DNA from: Oscillospiraceae bacterium
Lineage (GTDB): Bacteria; Bacillota; Clostridia; Oscillospirales; Oscillospiraceae
NCBI GenBank assembly: GCA_022800665.1
Contig: JAAWQS010000013.1
Location: 1-52,163 of the forward strand
Reading direction: 5' to 3'
DNA: 52,163 nt
Shown here: piece by piece, positions 15,883 through 25,494 of the stretch
Layout of the letters: every line of letters begins with the position of its first letter
Numbering within the stretch: the first letter of the stretch is position 1
The notes under the pieces: generated by a model
The model's database searches: none
Seen by the model: only the letters and a program-made list of their open reading frames with translations
Told to the model about the DNA's origin: nothing
Translations under genes and position numbers: made by a program

Positions 15883-16561
15883 TGGTGTACCCCACCCCCC
15901 AGACGGTCTTGATAAACTTAGGCTTCCGGCCCGGCTCCCGCATCTTCTCCCGCAGACGGGCAATGTGGCTCATCACGGTGTTGTTGCTGTCCAGGAACCG
16001 CTCGCCCCACACCTGCTCGAACAGCTCCTCGCTGGACACCACGTTTCCCTTCCGGCGGCAGAGATACCACAGGATATCAAACTCCCTGGGCGTCAGGGCC
16101 AGCTCCTCCCCGTACAAAAAGCATTTGTGGGTTGCCTTGGAAATCTGCAGCCCCCGGAAATCAAATTCCGCCGCCTCCCGGCTCCCGGCGTTGTAGCGGG
16201 TGTACCGCCGCAGCTGGGTTTTCACGCGGGCCGTCAGCTCCAGGGGGTTGAAGGGCTTGGTGATGTAGTCGTCCGCGCCCAGGGTCAGGCCGTTGATTTT
16301 ATCCATGTCCTCGGTGCGGGCGGTGAGCATGATGATGGGAAAGAGATGGGTCTCCCGAATGGTCCGGCACAGGGCGAAGCCGTCCATATCCGGCAGCATC
16401 ACGTCCAGCACCGCCAAATCCGGCGTCTCCGTCTCCAGGCAGGCCAGGGCGTCCCTGGCGCAGCAGAACTTGCGCACCGTGAAATTTTCGTTCTCCAGGT
16501 ACAGCCCCACCAGGTCCGCGATGGCCTGCTCGTCGTCCACCACAAAAATTGTCTCCCCCAC
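15875..16561 (-). CDS. vanR: VanR-like response regulator
   Basis: 228 residues starting at GTG 16561. Receiver with DD at 9-10, phosphoacceptor Asp53 (AVLDVMLPDMDG), MLTARTEDMDKINGLTLGADDYITKPFNPLE, then a winged helix (LTPREFDILWYLC, NVVSSEELFEQVWGE, NNTVMSHIARLREKM, IKTVWGVGYTIE). The whole C-terminal pattern matches VanR of the VanG branch. It is followed by vanS with overlapping ends and then the ligase gene. A GntR gene ends 32 nt upstream and might be cotranscribed. Confidence 0.88.
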   Translation of the reverse strand: MGETIFVVDDEQAIADLVGLYLENENFTVRKFCCARDALACLETETPDLAVLDVMLPDMDGFALCRTIRETHLFPIIMLTARTEDMDKINGLTLGADDYITKPFNPLELTARVKTQLRRYTRYNAGSREAAEFDFRGLQISKATHKCFLYGEELALTPREFDILWYLCRRKGNVVSSEELFEQVWGERFLDSNNTVMSHIARLREKMREPGRKPKFIKTVWGVGYTIE

Positions 16562-16593
16562 GCCTTACCGCCCCTTTCCGCCGCAGCCTGGCT

Positions 16594-17268
16594 CTAAAAG
16601 AATTTGAAATCCTCATCCGGCAGCTCGCTCTCCCGGATGAGCGCCTGTACCGGCTTCATATAGTGGTCGTAAATGGCGCGGCAGATGGCGTCCTCGTCCC
16701 CGGAGCGGAAGGCGTCCGCCAGCTTCCGGTGGATGGCGTACTGCCGTCCGGCCAGATTGTCCTTAATGGAGCTGCTGGCCGTGCTGACGGCCATATTCCC
16801 ATAGTTGAGCTCCTCCCACGCTTTGAGCAGGCGGGGCATACCGGCCTTTTCCACCGTGATCTGGTGGAGCATATGGTCGCAGGCAATGAGCCGCGGAATC
16901 TCGCCGTCCTGCAAAGTCTGCATCAGCTCCAACACCCGCTCGATCTCCGCGAACTCCTCCTCCGTGAACCTGCCGCCGCACAGCCGCACCGCCATGATCT
17001 CATAGCTGGCCCGGAGCAGATACAGTTCGTAGACATCCGCCAGGGTAATTTTCCGCACCGAGCACCCGGCGTTTCTGGTATATTCCACCAGCCCCTCGTA
17101 TTCCAGCTGCCGCAGGGCCTCCCGGATTGGCCCCCGGCTGATGCCGAACTCCTTGGACAGGCTCTGCTCCACAATCCGCGTTCCGGGAGCCAGCTCCTGG
17201 TTCAATATTTTCATCCGAATCTCCGCAGCCGCATTTTCCCGCAGCGTCCTGTACGTCAAACCGCTCAT
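16594..17268 (-). CDS. GntR-family regulator with FCD domain
   Basis: 224 residues from the ATG at 17268. Winged helix at about 10-75 (ILNQELAPGTRIVEQSLSKEFGISRGPIREALRQLEYEGLV shows the GntR pattern), then an FCD all-helical ligand domain with likely metal-binding D/H residues (ACDHMLHQITVEK, YAIHRKLADAF, YDHYMKP). Divergent from tdh-kbl with a 198-bp shared region carrying both promoters, so it probably controls that operon and itself. The ligand is likely a small carboxylate or amino-acid-related compound. Confidence 0.9.
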   Translation of the reverse strand: MSGLTYRTLRENAAAEIRMKILNQELAPGTRIVEQSLSKEFGISRGPIREALRQLEYEGLVEYTRNAGCSVRKITLADVYELYLLRASYEIMAVRLCGGRFTEEEFAEIERVLELMQTLQDGEIPRLIACDHMLHQITVEKAGMPRLLKAWEELNYGNMAVSTASSSIKDNLAGRQYAIHRKLADAFRSGDEDAICRAIYDHYMKPVQALIRESELPDEDFKFF

Positions 17269-17322
17269 TGCCTGCTCCCTCCCCCGCCGACCGGCTGTCT
17301 GTGAAAATCGCACTTGTCTTTT

Positions 17323-17351
17323 ATTATAGCTCCAGCCGCCGGAAAAGTAAA
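17323..17351 (-). promoter_or_regulatory. Promoter of the GntR gene
   Basis: Minus strand TTTACT, 17-bp spacer, TATAAT at 17328-17323. Confidence 0.6.
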
Positions 17352-17384
17352 TGACTTTTCTACAATAAATTTACAAAATTTCTG

Positions 17385-17413
17385 TTGACATTTTCTTGGG
17401 GGAGTCGTATACT
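17385..17413 (+). promoter_or_regulatory. Promoter of the tdh-kbl operon
   Basis: TTGACA (17385-17390), 17 bp, TATACT (17408-17413). A TTGTACA core at 17444-17450, just downstream of the start point, is a candidate GntR/FCD operator. AGGAGG precedes the ATG at 17467. Confidence 0.8.
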
Positions 17414-17466
17414 GTCCATATCACAGAAACATTAAATTACATATTGTACATAACAGGAGGACGATT

Positions 17467-18504
17467 ATGGCACAGCTCATGGACGCTCTGGTAAAAGCCG
17501 CCCCCGGCGTGGGGCTGGAACTGCGGCAGGTACCCATCCCCGAACCCGGCCCCGGCCAGGTGCTCATTAAAATCCACAAGACCGCCATCTGCGGCACGGA
17601 CGTGCATATCTACAACTGGGACCCGTGGGCCGTGGAGCACATCCGCCCCCCCATGGTCATCGGCCATGAGTATGTGGGTGAAATCGCCAAGCTGGGCGCG
17701 GGCGTCACCGGCCTGAAGGTGGGCCGCCGGGTCAGCGGCGAGGGGCACATCACCTGCGGCCGCTGCCGCAACTGCCACACTGGCAATATCCAGTGGTGCA
17801 GGGACACCCAGGGCGTGGGCGTGGACCGGGATGGCGCGTTCGCAGAGTACGTGTGCATCCCGGAGAGCAACGTCATCCTCATTGACAAGGACCTGCCGGA
17901 GGACGTGGTCTCCTTCTTCGACGCCGTGGGCAACGCCACCCACACCGCCCTCATGTGGAACCTGGTGGGCGAGGACGTGCTCATCACCGGCGCGGGCCCC
18001 ATCGGGATCATCGCCGTGGGCATCTGCAAATACGCGGGCGCGCGGCGCGTGGTCATCACCGACATCAACGACCACCGCCTGGAGCTGGCCCGGAAAATGG
18101 GCGCGGACGCCGCCGTCAACACCCTCAGCGAGGACCTGACGGAGGTCATGCACAAGCAGCGGCTGGTGGAGGGCTTTGACATCGGTCTGGAGATGAGCGG
18201 CAGCGGCGCGGCGCTGACCCAGATGGTGTCCGTCATGCGCAACGGCGGGAAGATCAGCCTGCTGGGCATCTCCAACAAGCCCGTCCCCATGGATATGAAC
18301 AAGATCATCTGCAAGGGCCTGACCCTCCAGGGCATCTATGGCCGGAAAATGGACAACTGGCACCAGATGTCGTACATGGTCCAGGGCGGTCTGGACCTGA
18401 CCCCCGTTATCACCCACCGCTTCCACTACACGCAGTTTGAGGAGGGCTTTGCCGCCATGAACAGCGGGAAATCCGGAAAAGTCATCCTCGACTGGTCAAA
18501 ATAA
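17467..18504 (+). CDS. tdh: L-threonine 3-dehydrogenase
   Basis: Oxidises L-threonine to 2-amino-3-ketobutyrate with NAD+. 345 residues, zinc-dependent medium-chain dehydrogenase. Catalytic Zn ligands in KTAICGTDVHIYNWD and GHEYVG; structural zinc loop with four Cys (CGRCRNCHTGNIQWC); Rossmann motif GAGPIGIIAV; PVPMDMNKIICKGLTLQGIYGR typical of Tdh. The next gene, kbl, takes its product, so the pair converts threonine and CoA to glycine and acetyl-CoA. The stop is 18 nt before the kbl start. Confidence 0.96.
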   Translation: MAQLMDALVKAAPGVGLELRQVPIPEPGPGQVLIKIHKTAICGTDVHIYNWDPWAVEHIRPPMVIGHEYVGEIAKLGAGVTGLKVGRRVSGEGHITCGRCRNCHTGNIQWCRDTQGVGVDRDGAFAEYVCIPESNVILIDKDLPEDVVSFFDAVGNATHTALMWNLVGEDVLITGAGPIGIIAVGICKYAGARRVVITDINDHRLELARKMGADAAVNTLSEDLTEVMHKQRLVEGFDIGLEMSGSGAALTQMVSVMRNGGKISLLGISNKPVPMDMNKIICKGLTLQGIYGRKMDNWHQMSYMVQGGLDLTPVITHRFHYTQFEEGFAAMNSGKSGKVILDWSK

Positions 18505-18522
18505 AATCAGGAGGAGAGCAAC

Positions 18523-19710
<1,188 letters not shown>

Positions 19711-19733
19711 TTGTATTTCGGCCCACGGCTGCA

Positions 19734-19762
19734 AGAGGGCGGTCCCGGCGGGACCGCCCTCT
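19734..19762. terminator. Strong hairpin between convergent kbl and asparaginase genes
   Basis: A perfect 13-bp stem AGAGGGCGGTCCC / GGGACCGCCCTCT with a 3-nt loop. There is no clear T-run, but the position after both stops supports a bidirectional terminator. Confidence 0.65.
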
Positions 19763-19767
19763 GTCCG

Positions 19768-20760
19768 TCAGGAAAAGCTGACCTCCTGCACCAGGTTCTG
19801 CTGGAAGAAGCGGAGGATATCCTCCCGCCTTTTCGTCTGTCCCAGGCACCACATCAGCTTTGTGACCACCGCCTCCTGGGTCATGTTGTGGACCGGAATG
19901 CCGCCGCACTCCAGAATCCGCTGGCCGGTCTCGTAGACCCGCAGGTTGCTCCCCTCGTACCGGCACTGGCTCCCCACCAGGATGGGCATTCCGGCGTCGG
20001 ACGCCCGGCGGATTTCCGCCGTGAAGTCCCCCTTCAGGAACGGCACCCCGCCCAGCCCGAAGCCCTCGATGTAAACGCCCTCATAGCCGTGCTCCTGTAG
20101 GAAGCGGAAGATATCCGGGTCCATGCCTGGGAAGAGCTTCAGCACGGCAATCCGGTCGGAGTACGCCTCCTGGACCCGGAACAGCGGGGACGGATTGTCC
20201 CGCCGCAGGTTCAGCTGCAGGCCGAAGGCGTTGAACTCCCCCACATTGGGGTAATTGATGCTCTCGAAGGCGTTGAAGCTCACCGTCCGCACCTTGGACG
20301 TCCGGCAGCCCAGCATGATCTTCCGGTTGAAGGCCACGAACACGCCGCTGTATCCGCTGGAGGCCATCTCAATGGCGCACAGGCAGTTGTCGGCGGCGTC
20401 GGACATGGGCGCGCCCAGGGGCAGCTGGCTTCCGGTGAGGACGATGGGGATGGGCGGGTTCTGCAGCATGAAGGACAGCATGGAGGCCGTATAAGCCATG
20501 GTATCCGTGCCGTGGATGATGACCACGCCGTCATAGGCGGCGATGATCTCGCCAATGCGCAGGGCCAGCCTGCTCCAGTCCTCCGGACGGATGTTTGCGC
20601 TGTCCAGGGAGCAGTAGTCCTCCACCTCCAGCTTGACGGACGAGATACCGCCCCCCAGCTGGGCGGCGATCTCCCCGCCGGTCAGCTCAGGAGCCAGTCC
20701 GCTGGGGCCGGGCCGGGAGGAGAATGTTCCCCCGGTGTTAATCATGAGAATTCGTTTCAT
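19768..20760 (-). CDS. ansA: Type I L-asparaginase
   Basis: Hydrolyses L-asparagine to aspartate and ammonia in the cytoplasm. 330 residues from the ATG at 20760, chosen because GGAGGA is 6 nt before it; an ATG two codons earlier touches the ribosome site. Both catalytic signatures are present: INTGGTFSS (first catalytic Thr) and VVIIHGTDTMAYTASMLSF (second Thr, Asp). FESINYPNVGEF and the IPVHNMTQEAVVTKLMW end fit the AnsA/type I branch. No signal peptide. Confidence 0.93.
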   Translation of the reverse strand: MKRILMINTGGTFSSRPGPSGLAPELTGGEIAAQLGGGISSVKLEVEDYCSLDSANIRPEDWSRLALRIGEIIAAYDGVVIIHGTDTMAYTASMLSFMLQNPPIPIVLTGSQLPLGAPMSDAADNCLCAIEMASSGYSGVFVAFNRKIMLGCRTSKVRTVSFNAFESINYPNVGEFNAFGLQLNLRRDNPSPLFRVQEAYSDRIAVLKLFPGMDPDIFRFLQEHGYEGVYIEGFGLGGVPFLKGDFTAEIRRASDAGMPILVGSQCRYEGSNLRVYETGQRILECGGIPVHNMTQEAVVTKLMWCLGQTKRREDILRFFQQNLVQEVSFS

Positions 20761-20810
20761 TGTCATTCCTCCATTGATATGAGGAGGCTTCCCCTCCCCT
20801 GCTGGGGTGC

Positions 20811-20839
20811 ATTATACTACGCGGCGCACCCAAAAGCAA
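20811..20839 (-). promoter_or_regulatory. Promoter of the asparaginase gene
   Basis: Minus strand TTGCTT, 17-bp spacer, TATAAT. Confidence 0.55.
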
Positions 20840-20963
20840 TGCGGGTTGTGAAGAAACCGCCATTTTTCACAGGGTGGGCGAGCTGGGCATTATTCTGCCC
20901 CGGATTGCCAGAAATGAGCGGGCAAAAATGTACCGCAAATACGCAAAAGGAAGGAATAGCGCT

Positions 20964-22280
20964 ATGTACAGGAAATTAACTGAGGAGATGCTGGCCTTTA
21001 TCCAGAAGAATCCCACCGCGTTCCACACCGCCGCCTCCATCCAGGAGGCTCTGGACGGCGCGGGGTACCGGGAGCTGCTGGAGAGCAGTCCATGGACGCT
21101 GGAACCGGGCTGCAATTACTATGTCTGCCGCAACGGCTCCAGCATCATAGCGTTCCAGGTGGGGACGGAGCTGGAGCAGTACAGCTTCAATATTGCCGCC
21201 TCCCACAGCGACTCGCCCGTTTTCAAGGTCAAAGAAAAAGCGGAGCTGGAGACCGGCGGCAAGTACGTCCGCCTCAACACCGAGGGCTACGGCGGCATGA
21301 TCTGCAGCGCATGGCTGGACCGCCCTCTGTCCATTGCCGGACGTGTTCTGGTGCGGCAGGACGGCGGGAGCATCCGCACCCGGCTGCTGGACTTCAAGCG
21401 CGATCTGGCGTTGATTCCCAACGTGGCGATCCACATGAACCGGGAGGTGAACGACGGTTTCAAATTCAACAAACAGGTTGATCTTCTCCCCCTCTTCGCA
21501 GGCGTTGAAAAGGGTACGCTGCTGGGACTGGCGGCCAAAGAACTGGGCGTGGAGGAGAGCGAGATTCTGGGCAGCGACCTGTATCTGTACAACCGGGACC
21601 GGGCCTCCGTCTGGGGCTGCAACGAGGAGTTTGTATCCTCTGGCCGTCTGGACGACCAACAGTGCGCTTTTACCGCGCTGAAGGGCTTTCTGGCGGCGAA
21701 AAACAGCCGGTCGGTCAATGTCATGGCCTGTTTTGACAACGAGGAGGTTGGTTCCGGCACAAAGCAGGGCGCGGCCTCTACCTTCCTGCCGGACACGCTG
21801 AAGCGAATCAATATGGCTCTGGGCAAGAGCGAGGAGGCCTATCTGCGGGCGTTGGCATCCAGCTTCATGCTCAGCGCGGACAACGCCCACGCGGTCCATC
21901 CCAACCACCCCGAACACACGGACGCAGGCAACTGCGCCTACATGAACGAGGGCGTGGTGGTCAAGTCCCACGCCGGACAGAAGTACACCAGCGACGGCAT
22001 GAGCGTGGCCGTGGTCCGGGAACTGGCCTCCAGAGCCGGCGTGCCCCTCCAGTATTTCGCCAACCGCTCGGATAAGAACGGCGGCAGTACGCTGGGAAAT
22101 ATCGCTATGGCGCAGGCGTCTGTGAAGTGCGTGGATATCGGACTGCCCCAGTTGGCAATGCACTCCTGCTATGAGACGGCGGGAATGAAGGATACCTGGT
22201 ATATGGTACAGCTGATGAAGGAGTTTTTCAGCAGTCATTTCCAGGAAACCGGAGCCGGTGTTCTCCAGATTGAAAAATAA
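20964..22280 (+). CDS. apeB: M18-family aspartyl aminopeptidase
   Basis: Removes N-terminal acidic or other residues from peptides; dinuclear zinc enzyme. 438 residues, ATG at 20964 chosen for the AAGGAAGGAA upstream. Metal and active-site motifs: ASHSDSPVFKVK (His, Asp), FDNEEVGSGTKQGA (Glu-Glu), SADNAHAVHPNHPE (Asp) and a C-terminal IGLPQLAMHSCYETAG (His). Length and motif order fit ApeB. It stands alone with its own terminator. Confidence 0.94.
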   Translation: MYRKLTEEMLAFIQKNPTAFHTAASIQEALDGAGYRELLESSPWTLEPGCNYYVCRNGSSIIAFQVGTELEQYSFNIAASHSDSPVFKVKEKAELETGGKYVRLNTEGYGGMICSAWLDRPLSIAGRVLVRQDGGSIRTRLLDFKRDLALIPNVAIHMNREVNDGFKFNKQVDLLPLFAGVEKGTLLGLAAKELGVEESEILGSDLYLYNRDRASVWGCNEEFVSSGRLDDQQCAFTALKGFLAAKNSRSVNVMACFDNEEVGSGTKQGAASTFLPDTLKRINMALGKSEEAYLRALASSFMLSADNAHAVHPNHPEHTDAGNCAYMNEGVVVKSHAGQKYTSDGMSVAVVRELASRAGVPLQYFANRSDKNGGSTLGNIAMAQASVKCVDIGLPQLAMHSCYETAGMKDTWYMVQLMKEFFSSHFQETGAGVLQIEK

Positions 22281-22283
22281 GAG

Positions 22284-22311
22284 GACCGGGGCGTCATGCC
22301 CCGGTCTTTTT
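22284..22311 (+). terminator. Terminator of the aminopeptidase gene
   Basis: GACCGGGGC / GCCCCGGTC stem with a 5-nt loop and TTTTT. Confidence 0.9.
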
Positions 22312-22312
22312 G

Positions 22313-22578
22313 TCAGCCTTGTGTCAAAGCGGCGATTGCCTGCTCCGCAGCCTTATTCAGTGATATTCTCGCTGTGGATTCTTTCCGATTTCTTCGCAGA
22401 AAGCCAAGTAGTCATCCACCGCACTATGAAACGCACCTTCCAAAACCCTTGCATTCTCGGAAGAAAAATCCACCAAATCATCAATGCCTAAAATTTTACC
22501 ATAGAACAGCCGGTCAGCGGCAGAGTATTCCGGCTTTGCACTATAGCCTTTATAGTGCAGCACGCTGCTGGCCTTCAT
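22313..22578 (-). pseudogene. HicB-like antitoxin with an internal deletion and frameshift
   Basis: The first 73 codons read MKASSVLHYKGYSAKPEYS, FYGKILGIDDLVDFSS and FHSAVDDYLAFCEEIGKNP, the typical N-terminal HicB domain, then stop at TGA just after QREYH. In another frame the DNA continues as ARISLNKAAEQAIAALTQG and a stop, which is the end of the C-terminal HicB DNA-binding helix. The central part of that domain is missing, so a deletion plus frameshift has destroyed it. No hicA is nearby. Expression would give only the N-terminal domain. Confidence 0.7.
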
Positions 22579-22581
22579 ATT

Positions 22582-23133
22582 TTATCTCCACTCTTCCCGC
22601 AGGATGGCATAATGACAGGCGTCGCAAATTCCCTGATTATTGCGGTCGCTTTTTCTCATGGTTCCCTCGTATGTCATACCGCACTTACGCATAACCGCAC
22701 CGGAGTTAGGATTTCTCGGATCGTGCCGGGACTCCACCCGGTTCAGCCCGACTGTCTCAAACAGGTAAGCAATGACCTGCGCCAGGGCTTCGCTGGTAAT
22801 CCCCTGCCGCCACCATTTTTTTCCGATGCAGTATCCGATTTCCGCCTTTTCTGCGGCGTCGCTGCGGGAGACCACGCTGATGGAACCGACTGGCTCCCCC
22901 AGTTCTTTCAGCACGATTGCCCAGGTATAAAAGCTCTTGTCTGCGTACTGCTCCACCCATCCGGCCAGCACCTCCGCCGACGCCTCCGGCGAGGCATGTA
23001 CAGGCCATGTCAGATATTTTGTAACGTCCTTGTCAGACGCCCAGTTCCGGTACATTGCCTCTGCGTCCTCCAGCCGGAAGGGCCGCAGGAGCAGCCGTCC
23101 GGTCTCCAGAATTTCTGTCCCTGCATGTGTCAT
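22582..23133 (-). CDS. GNAT-family N-acetyltransferase (RimJ/RimL-like)
   Basis: 183 residues from the ATG at 23133 after GGAGGAAGC. Family pattern: TERLxLRPF-like start (TGRLLLRPFRLEDAEAMYRNW), GEPVGSISVV, EIGYCIGKKWWRQGITSEAL (acetyl-CoA loop) and NRVESRHDPRNPNSGAVMRKCGM. Such enzymes acetylate ribosomal protein N-termini or small amines; the substrate is unknown. It lies 10 nt after radA on the same strand and is probably cotranscribed. Confidence 0.9.
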   Translation of the reverse strand: MTHAGTEILETGRLLLRPFRLEDAEAMYRNWASDKDVTKYLTWPVHASPEASAEVLAGWVEQYADKSFYTWAIVLKELGEPVGSISVVSRSDAAEKAEIGYCIGKKWWRQGITSEALAQVIAYLFETVGLNRVESRHDPRNPNSGAVMRKCGMTYEGTMRKSDRNNQGICDACHYAILREEWR

Positions 23134-23143
23134 ATGCTTCCTC

Positions 23144-24520
23144 CTACTTTCCCAACGCCGCCCGGATAGCCTCTCCGATATTCGCCGCTTCAACCACCTG
23201 CAGTCCCTCCGGACCTTCTGCCGCCTTTCCTTTCCGCCGTGGGATGACACAGCGGCGGAATCCCAGCCGCCGCACCTCGCTGAGCCGCTGGTCCAGGTTG
23301 TTCACCACCCGCAGTTCCCCTGTCAGGCCAACCTCTCCGATGGCGGCTAAATCCGGTGCAATGGGCCTGTCCAAGTAGCTGGAGGCCAGAGCCAGGACCG
23401 CCGCCAGATCAGCGGCAGGCTCGTCCAGGGTCAGGCCGCCGATGATGTTCAGATATGCGTCGCAGGTGGAGACCTTCAGCCCCCCCCGCTTCTCCAGCAC
23501 CGCCAGGAGCATGGATGCCCGGTTGTAGTCAAAGCCGTTGCTGGACCGCCTTGCGCTGCCATAGGGAGCGGGGGCCAGCAGAGCCTGTATTTCCGCCAGG
23601 ACAGGCCGGATGCCCTCCATGACGCAGGTGACGCAGGTACCGGGGGCGCCGTCCGGCCGTCCGGAGAGCAGCATCTGGGAGGGGTTCTCGACCTCCTTCA
23701 GACCGTTGTCCAGCATTTCGAATACGCCGATCTCGTTGGTTGCGCCGAAACGGTTCTTCGCCGCCCGCAGGATACGGCAGGAGCTGTGCTGTTCGCCCTC
23801 GAAATAGAGCACGCAGTCCACCATATGCTCCAGGACCTTCGGCCCTGCGATGGACCCCTCCTTGTTGACGTGGCCAATGACAAAGACGGTGATATCCCGC
23901 CCCTTTGCCAGCTGCATCAGGGCCATAGTGCAGTCCTTGACCTGGGCGATACTGCCGGGCGGGCTGTCCAGGGCCCCGTTATAGAGGGTCTGGATGGAGT
24001 CCACAATCAAAATATCCGGCTCCTCCTCCGAAACGGACTGCAGCACATCCTCCAGCCTTGTCTCAGACAGAACCAGCAGATTTGCGCTGGCTACGCCCAG
24101 CCGCTGTGCCCGCAGCTTCAGCTGCCGCACCGACTCCTCGCCGGACACATACAGCGTCTGGTTTTCCCGGCACAGGCTCCCGCAGATTTGCAGCATCAGC
24201 GTTGACTTACCCACGCCCGGCGCGCCGCCCACCAGCGCCAGCGAGCCCTTCACGCCGCCGCCGCCCAGTACCCGGTCCAGCTCTCCCATGCCGGTGAGGA
24301 AGCGGACTTCCTCTGTGGTATCAATCTCTGTCAAGGAAACTGCCTTCACAGAATGGAACCCGCTGTTCCGTCCGTCTCCGGACCGTGCGCCCCGGTTTAC
24401 CGGCTGGATTTCCTGCTCCACCACCGTGTTCCAGGCTCCGCAGGCCGGACAGCGTCCCGCCCATTTCAGCGTCTCATTGCCGCACTCGGTGCAGAAAAAG
24501 ACCGTCTTTTTTTTTGCCAT
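23144..24520 (-). CDS. radA: DNA repair protein RadA (Sms)
   Basis: Hexameric helicase that extends recombination intermediates. 458 residues: N-terminal C4 zinc finger (C10, C13, C24, C27 in CTECGNE...CPACGAW), RecA-like ATPase with Walker A GAPGVGKST at 99-107, LIVDSIQTLYNG (Walker B), the RadA-specific KNRFG motif, and a C-terminal Lon-protease-like domain without catalytic residues. Normal length and complete. Confidence 0.97.
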   Translation of the reverse strand: MAKKKTVFFCTECGNETLKWAGRCPACGAWNTVVEQEIQPVNRGARSGDGRNSGFHSVKAVSLTEIDTTEEVRFLTGMGELDRVLGGGGVKGSLALVGGAPGVGKSTLMLQICGSLCRENQTLYVSGEESVRQLKLRAQRLGVASANLLVLSETRLEDVLQSVSEEEPDILIVDSIQTLYNGALDSPPGSIAQVKDCTMALMQLAKGRDITVFVIGHVNKEGSIAGPKVLEHMVDCVLYFEGEQHSSCRILRAAKNRFGATNEIGVFEMLDNGLKEVENPSQMLLSGRPDGAPGTCVTCVMEGIRPVLAEIQALLAPAPYGSARRSSNGFDYNRASMLLAVLEKRGGLKVSTCDAYLNIIGGLTLDEPAADLAAVLALASSYLDRPIAPDLAAIGEVGLTGELRVVNNLDQRLSEVRRLGFRRCVIPRRKGKAAEGPEGLQVVEAANIGEAIRAALGK

Positions 24521-24582
24521 GCCGCCACCCTTCTTTCTCTCTCTCTGTTCAACTGCCGGACCACATTATAGCACAGATGTTT

Positions 24583-25317
24583 TTAATTGACAAGGCTGTT
24601 TTCGTAGAGCTGCCCCAACGCCGCCGACAGGATCGTAATGGCAAGACGGGTCTGATAGGCGTGGGACTTGAGCAGCTCCGTCTCCTGCTGGTTGGATAAG
24701 AAGCCGCACTCCACCAGGACCGCAGGCTTTGTGGTGTGGCAGAGCAGATAGATACTCTGTCCCGCCGCCTTGATCTCCTTGGGGCGGTCGTTGATTGCTG
24801 TATTGAGCGCGTCCTGCACCGCCAGCGCCAACGCCTCGCTTCCCTCCGCGCCGTTGTAAAACACCTGCGCTCCGTGGACGCTCCGCACTTCCGGCAGGCT
24901 GTTCTGGTGGATGCTGACCAGCACGCCGCCGGGGACGCCCTCCACCAGCTCCACACGGTTTTTCAGGTCGGATACCTTCCTCTGGCGGACCGTACCTGCG
25001 CCGGGACTGTCCAGCGCGGCGTCCTCCCGCCGCGTCATCACCGTCTCCGTGCCTACCAGCTGCGCTATGGCCTCCATTTGCAGGCCCACCGCCAGATTGA
25101 TCTCCGCTTCCACCGTGCCGTCGCCCGCCACCGCGCCGCCGTCAAACCCGCCGTGGCCCGGATCAATCATCAGCGCCGGGCCTCCCTCCTGCCGCAGCGC
25201 GATGTTCTTGGACGCCTTTACCGTTCTCCCCTGCCAGACAATCGCCGCAAAGCCTGTAAAAAGCAGGAGCAGGGTCAGCAGATACAACGCCGTCCATTTT
25301 CGGAATGTAATAAACAT
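24583..25317 (-). CDS. cwlD: N-acetylmuramoyl-L-alanine amidase, CwlD-like
   Basis: 244 residues from the ATG at 25317 with GGGAGGTGG in front. N-terminal membrane/signal helix (ALYLLTLLLLFTGFAAIVW), then an Amidase_3 zinc domain: IDPGHGGFDGGAV (His), EAEINLAVGLQ (Glu), SIHQNS (His), VLVECGFLSNQQE (catalytic Glu). The size and single short domain fit CwlD, which strips peptides to start muramic-delta-lactam formation in the spore cortex, in keeping with the cotJ genes downstream. It is 62 nt upstream of radA. Confidence 0.85.
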   Translation of the reverse strand: MFITFRKWTALYLLTLLLLFTGFAAIVWQGRTVKASKNIALRQEGGPALMIDPGHGGFDGGAVAGDGTVEAEINLAVGLQMEAIAQLVGTETVMTRREDAALDSPGAGTVRQRKVSDLKNRVELVEGVPGGVLVSIHQNSLPEVRSVHGAQVFYNGAEGSEALALAVQDALNTAINDRPKEIKAAGQSIYLLCHTTKPAVLVECGFLSNQQETELLKSHAYQTRLAITILSAALGQLYENSLVN

Positions 25318-25441
25318 GCAACCACCTCCCTGCACTCTATGCGGGTCGAGCCGCATCTATGCCGCGCCCTTTCCGCTCAGGCAGAAATAACTTTTGTCTA
25401 CTGAAAATTGATTTCCGCGGCGCACCCGCCGGTTTTACCGC

Positions 25442-25470
25442 TTGCATTTCCGCCAGGAGAGAACTATAAT
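25442..25470 (+). promoter_or_regulatory. Promoter of the second two-component system
   Basis: TTGCAT (25442-25447), 17 bp, TATAAT (25465-25470); ribosome site GAGGTGG at 25484-25490. Confidence 0.75.
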
Positions 25471-25494
25471 GTCCTATAGGAGCGAGGTGGTATA

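Noticed and set aside
13618-16561. A full vancomycin-resistance operon
   Set aside because: vanXY/vanX, vanY, vanH and vanT are absent between 13 and 17 kb.
14742-17333. tRNA or integration site near the van-like genes
   Set aside because: No cloverleaf, integrase or repeats seen.
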